Origin: Bacillota bacterium
GTDB taxonomy: Bacteria; Bacillota; Clostridia; TANB77; CAG-465
Reading direction: 5' to 3'
Length of the DNA: 64,000 bases
Assembly: GCA_023460515.1 (NCBI GenBank)
Contig: JAEWPS010000038.1
Coordinates: forward strand, 313,019-377,018
Shown: one piece after another, positions 61,594 to 64,000 of the stretch
How positions within the stretch are numbered: the stretch's first letter is position 1
How the letters are laid out: the number at the start of each line of letters is the position of its first letter
The notes under the pieces: generated by a model
What the model was told of the DNA's origin: nothing
Database searches by the model: none
The model's input: the letters and a program-made list of their open reading frames with translations, nothing else
Program-made: the position numbers and the translations under genes

Positions 61594-62637
61594 TTAATGC
61601 ATATATATATCTTTCAATTCATCTATATTAGTTGAAAGAAAATCTATAAACTTACTACATAGTACTGGTTCAAATTGAGTTCCAGAACACTTCATATACT
61701 CTGCTATAATCGAATCAAAACTTAATGAATTTCTATATGATCTATTAGAGCTCATAGTGTCAAATGCATCACATAAACATATTATATATACACTTTCCGG
61801 TATACAAGCTGACGGTAAATTATAATAGCCTTTTCCATCATACCTTTCATGATGATATTTTATTATCCTAGATATGTTCTCAAATCCTGTTATTCCTTTT
61901 ACGATAGTTTCACCGTATTCAGTATGTTTTTTTATAGTATTATATTCTTCAACTGAAAGACTTCCTTTCTTGGTTAAAATTGCTTCTGAAATTCCTATTT
62001 TTCCAACATCATGCAACTTTGAAGCTATTACCAACTCCTCAATTTTCTTTTGTGGCATATCCAATGTCTTAGCAAATTTTTCTGCAATTATAGAAACTCT
62101 CTCTGAATGTCCTCCGGTGTATGAATCTTTAATGTCAATTGTATTAATAAGCGTATTGACAGTTTGCTTATATATATCAGAAAGTTCTTTTTGTAAACTT
62201 CCCTTATATTCAATTTTAAGATCTGATTCAAATAACAAAAACATAACGTCGATTTTATGGTTAGTTATCTTATAATTGGTATTACAAAAAATCTCTGAAA
62301 TTATTTGATTACAGCTACTCATTATCGGGTCAAATCTTTCATTTAATTCATTTATTACTTCAAGTAAATAATTCTTATATTCCCATACCTCTAATAGTAT
62401 AGTTATAGACCTTTTCATAAGTTGTAAACATTCTTTATCATCTACATCAATATCATTCTTTACTTTTACAATAATCCTCCTGTATGTTTGATAAACATCT
62501 GCAAAAGAAAGCTTTTTAGAAATCCGCATATAAAACTCTAAAATTTCAGCTAGCTCTTCAGTTATTGCAATTGTAGCATTTTGTGCTCTCATTATTTTTT
62601 CAAACCGTTCTTTATCCTCAGAATCAAATAAATTCAT
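61594..62637 (-). CDS. HD-GYP domain cyclic di-GMP phosphodiesterase
   Basis: 347 residues. An N-terminal helical region (about 1-165, no membrane helix) and an HD-GYP domain: H177 in GGHSERV, H209-D210 in SKLHDVGKIG, and the GYP-region signature HHERYDGKGY (262-271) with CDAFDTMSSNRSYR. Expected to degrade c-di-GMP to GMP. Strong promoter at 62688-62716. Confidence 0.92.
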   Translation of the reverse strand: MNLFDSEDKERFEKIMRAQNATIAITEELAEILEFYMRISKKLSFADVYQTYRRIIVKVKNDIDVDDKECLQLMKRSITILLEVWEYKNYLLEVINELNERFDPIMSSCNQIISEIFCNTNYKITNHKIDVMFLLFESDLKIEYKGSLQKELSDIYKQTVNTLINTIDIKDSYTGGHSERVSIIAEKFAKTLDMPQKKIEELVIASKLHDVGKIGISEAILTKKGSLSVEEYNTIKKHTEYGETIVKGITGFENISRIIKYHHERYDGKGYYNLPSACIPESVYIICLCDAFDTMSSNRSYRNSLSFDSIIAEYMKCSGTQFEPVLCSKFIDFLSTNIDELKDIYMH

Positions 62638-62687
62638 GTTCTTCCTCCTCTAAAATTATTTAAAGATTACATAATCAATTGACATAA

Positions 62688-62716
62688 ATTATACTATATT
62701 TTTATGTATTTGTCAA
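62688..62716 (-). promoter_or_regulatory. Consensus promoter of the HD-GYP gene
   Basis: Minus strand TTGACA (62716-62711), 17 bases, TATAAT (62693-62688). Confidence 0.78.
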
Positions 62717-62794
62717 TAATTTCATAAATTTTATTGTAAATTTGTCGTTTTATGTCAAATAAATAAAAATCAAATATAACATTAATAATAAAAA

Positions 62795-62820
62795 GAATGC
62801 AGATTTTTTAACCTGCATTC
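62795..62820 (-). terminator. Terminator of the 154-residue gene
   Basis: GAATGCAG (62795-62802) pairs with CTGCATTC (62813-62820), then a T-run on the minus strand. Confidence 0.85.
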
Positions 62821-62838
62821 CATATTAATAATTAATAC

Positions 62839-63303
62839 TTAAATTGTATTTATTTTACTTTTACTTCTAATTTCTAAAAATAATATACAATATTCCCTAT
62901 AATACATGGTATTTCCTAATATCCAATCATCAGTTTCATAGTAGGCATCATCATAATGAAACTCATAAGGTATATTTAATATACTTTTTTCTTCACTGAA
63001 AATTCTGTATATATCTTTCGCTTCAATAGTATCTTTCATTATAATTATGGAAAATAAATCACCTAAAATTCCTTTTCTTTCACCTCTAACCTTTTCTTCC
63101 GGTAAATGTAATATATTGATTTTAAGGTTAGATTCTATATCTTGTATTCTTTTAATTATAGAACTTTTTAACTTCTGTATTTTGTTATTATCGTATCCGT
63201 TTCTACTTTCCTTAATATCAAATATAAATAAATGATATTTTCCTTTTTCTTGTGCTAAATAAAACAAATCGTTATATTCATCCCAAGAAATACTTAACAC
63301 CAC
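62839..63303 (-). CDS. Conserved-looking small protein of unknown function
   Basis: 154 residues, soluble, mixed alpha/beta (KYHLFIFDIKESR, LKINILHLPEE). The acidic middle and aromatic C-terminus have no motif I recognise. The start is unclear: GTG codons at 63303 and 63300 are close to the AAGG site. Own promoter (63345-63373) and terminator support it as a gene. Confidence 0.55.
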   Translation of the reverse strand: MVLSISWDEYNDLFYLAQEKGKYHLFIFDIKESRNGYDNNKIQKLKSSIIKRIQDIESNLKINILHLPEEKVRGERKGILGDLFSIIIMKDTIEAKDIYRIFSEEKSILNIPYEFHYDDAYYETDDWILGNTMYYREYCILFLEIRSKSKINTI

Positions 63304-63344
63304 CTTAAAATTATTTACCAGTTACAATATAAATTATACATAAT

Positions 63345-63373
63345 ATTATACCATAGTATTAGATATAATACAA
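63345..63373 (-). promoter_or_regulatory. Promoter of the 154-residue gene
   Basis: Minus strand TTGTAT (63373-63368), 17 bases, TATAAT (63350-63345). Confidence 0.6.
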
Positions 63374-63415
63374 ATTATTATATTTGTTAAAAAGATTAAT
63401 ACATAATATTTATAT

Positions 63416-63826
63416 CTATTTTAATAAATATTCATATTTATTAAAAATTTTATTCCATTCATCTTCAGTAATTCCACCACAAATATATTTCTCATAAATA
63501 TTATATAAGCATATTTTTATATATTCTTCATTATGCCAGTTTGAAAAAATTTCATCAAATAGTATATCTGGACTACCACAAAACTCATAAACATATTCAA
63601 TTTTCTGCTTATTTAAATTAAATCCTCTTTTAATCATTTCATCAGTCACTAATTTAGAATAACTAGAAAAATGGTTCAATGGATAATTCATTACTTTATT
63701 TACTAAAATATGATTTGGAAAGCCTTTTTTCTTTATACTACCAATTATAGCTATAATCTCTCGCCATTGTGAAAGTAATTGTTTATTTGGAAGATATTTA
63801 ATTAATTCTTTAGACCATAATCTCAT
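63416..63826 (-). CDS. Pyrimidine-dimer DNA glycosylase-like protein (TIGR02328/Pyr_excise type)
   Basis: 136 residues. MRLWSKELIKYLPNKQLLSQWRE and FPNHILVNKVMNYPLNHF match the small family related to T4 endonuclease V (start MRLW-K-LI-YLP-QQLLxQWRE). In T4 enzyme Thr2 is the catalytic nucleophile; here residue 2 is Arg, as in that sister family, so the UV-repair activity should not be assumed. Monocistronic. Confidence 0.75.
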   Translation of the reverse strand: MRLWSKELIKYLPNKQLLSQWREIIAIIGSIKKKGFPNHILVNKVMNYPLNHFSSYSKLVTDEMIKRGFNLNKQKIEYVYEFCGSPDILFDEIFSNWHNEEYIKICLYNIYEKYICGGITEDEWNKIFNKYEYLLK

Positions 63827-63881
63827 ATCCTTTTTCTCCTTTCTAATAGTATCTATAAATTAATTTAAAATATAACAAAAA

Positions 63882-63912
63882 AGCACTACAAAACATAAAT
63901 GCTTGTAATGCT
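63882..63912 (-). terminator. Terminator of the tRNA-Asn transcript
   Basis: AGCACTACAA (63882-63891) pairs with TTGTAATGCT (63903-63912) with one mismatch, then a T-run on the minus strand. Confidence 0.75.
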
Positions 63913-63916
63913 ACTT

Positions 63917-63992
63917 TGGCTCCTCAAATAGGACTCGAACCTATGACCCTGCGGTTAACAGCCGCATGCTCTACCAACTGAGCTATTGAGGA
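63917..63992 (-). tRNA. tRNA-Asn (anticodon GTT)
   Basis: 76 bases including an encoded CCA (63919-63917). The acceptor stem TCCTCAA/TTGAGGA, D-arm AGCTCAGTTGGTAGAGC, anticodon loop CTGTTAA (GTT) and T-arm GGTTCGAGTCC all fold well. The window begins to the right of it with no further tRNA seen. Confidence 0.97.
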
Positions 63993-64000
63993 ATATAAAA

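Overview
The window is a strongly AT-rich chromosomal segment of an endospore-forming Firmicute of the Clostridia type. The evidence is a spoIIIA operon (spoIIIAA to spoIIIAH), spmA/spmB, RNase J, a complete lower-glycolysis operon, intrinsic terminators everywhere, and many exact TTGACA/TATAAT-type promoters with 17-base spacers. I cannot place it to genus; it could come from an uncultured (metagenome-assembled) member. Most genes read leftward (minus strand).

Layout. 1-7.2 kb: asd, an SPL-like radical SAM protein, then an ABC-2 exporter (ATPase and two permeases) facing its own histidine kinase/response regulator pair, the arrangement of the Bacillus LnrJK-LnrLMN lipid-antibiotic resistance module. 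7.2-10.2 kb: a HelD-like RNA polymerase motor and a monofunctional GT51 peptidoglycan glycosyltransferase. 10.3-13.8 kb: an autoregulated zinc uptake operon (Zur, SBP, ATPase, permease, small DUF1980-like protein). 13.9-18.4 kb: a second ABC exporter with an anchored accessory protein, and a membrane GT2 glycosyltransferase. 18.6-26.6 kb: a small orphan, cysteine desulfurase, ileS, gltX and RNase J. 27-29.6 kb: a pilin-like orphan, a compositionally odd HTH protein, and a DUF308 membrane protein fused to a permuted papain-like domain. 29.6-36.9 kb: gap-pgk-orf-tpiA-gpmI-orf-eno. 37-38.2 kb: dinB broken by a frameshift.

38.3-42 kb: a tightly packed five-gene operon containing a radical SAM enzyme of the archaeal tetraether synthase (Tes/MJ0619) type, an ICMT/PEMT-like membrane methyltransferase, a DUF4395-like protein, an Lgt-family paralogue with an unusual Cys-rich signature, and a small membrane protein. 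I regard this as the best candidate for an undescribed system, probably lipid modification. 42-43.5 kb: two orphans, one coiled-coil. 43.6-46 kb: an arginase-superfamily protein translationally coupled to a MurE-like ligase that lacks the DNPR specificity motif, a second candidate for unusual cell-wall or amino-acid chemistry. 46-52.4 kb: a secreted beta-propeller protein, a helical protein, a flavin reductase, FemAB, cysS and an orphan with foreign-looking composition. 52.5-57.4 kb: spoIIIA operon with spoIIIAE frameshifted. 57.5-64 kb: an MFS transporter, spmAB, a mini ferredoxin-thioredoxin-reductase-like protein, two HD-domain proteins, two small proteins (one like pyrimidine-dimer glycosylase) and tRNA-Asn.

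How the parts work together: several genes converge on the envelope (GT51, MurE-like ligase, FemAB, the Tes/Lgt operon, two drug/lipid exporters, GT2). Zinc supply is under one Zur-type operator. Central carbon flow is one operon. The two frameshifts (dinB, spoIIIAE) each need one base skipped and may be real mutations or assembly errors. Functions are inferred from motifs read by eye; no database search was possible.
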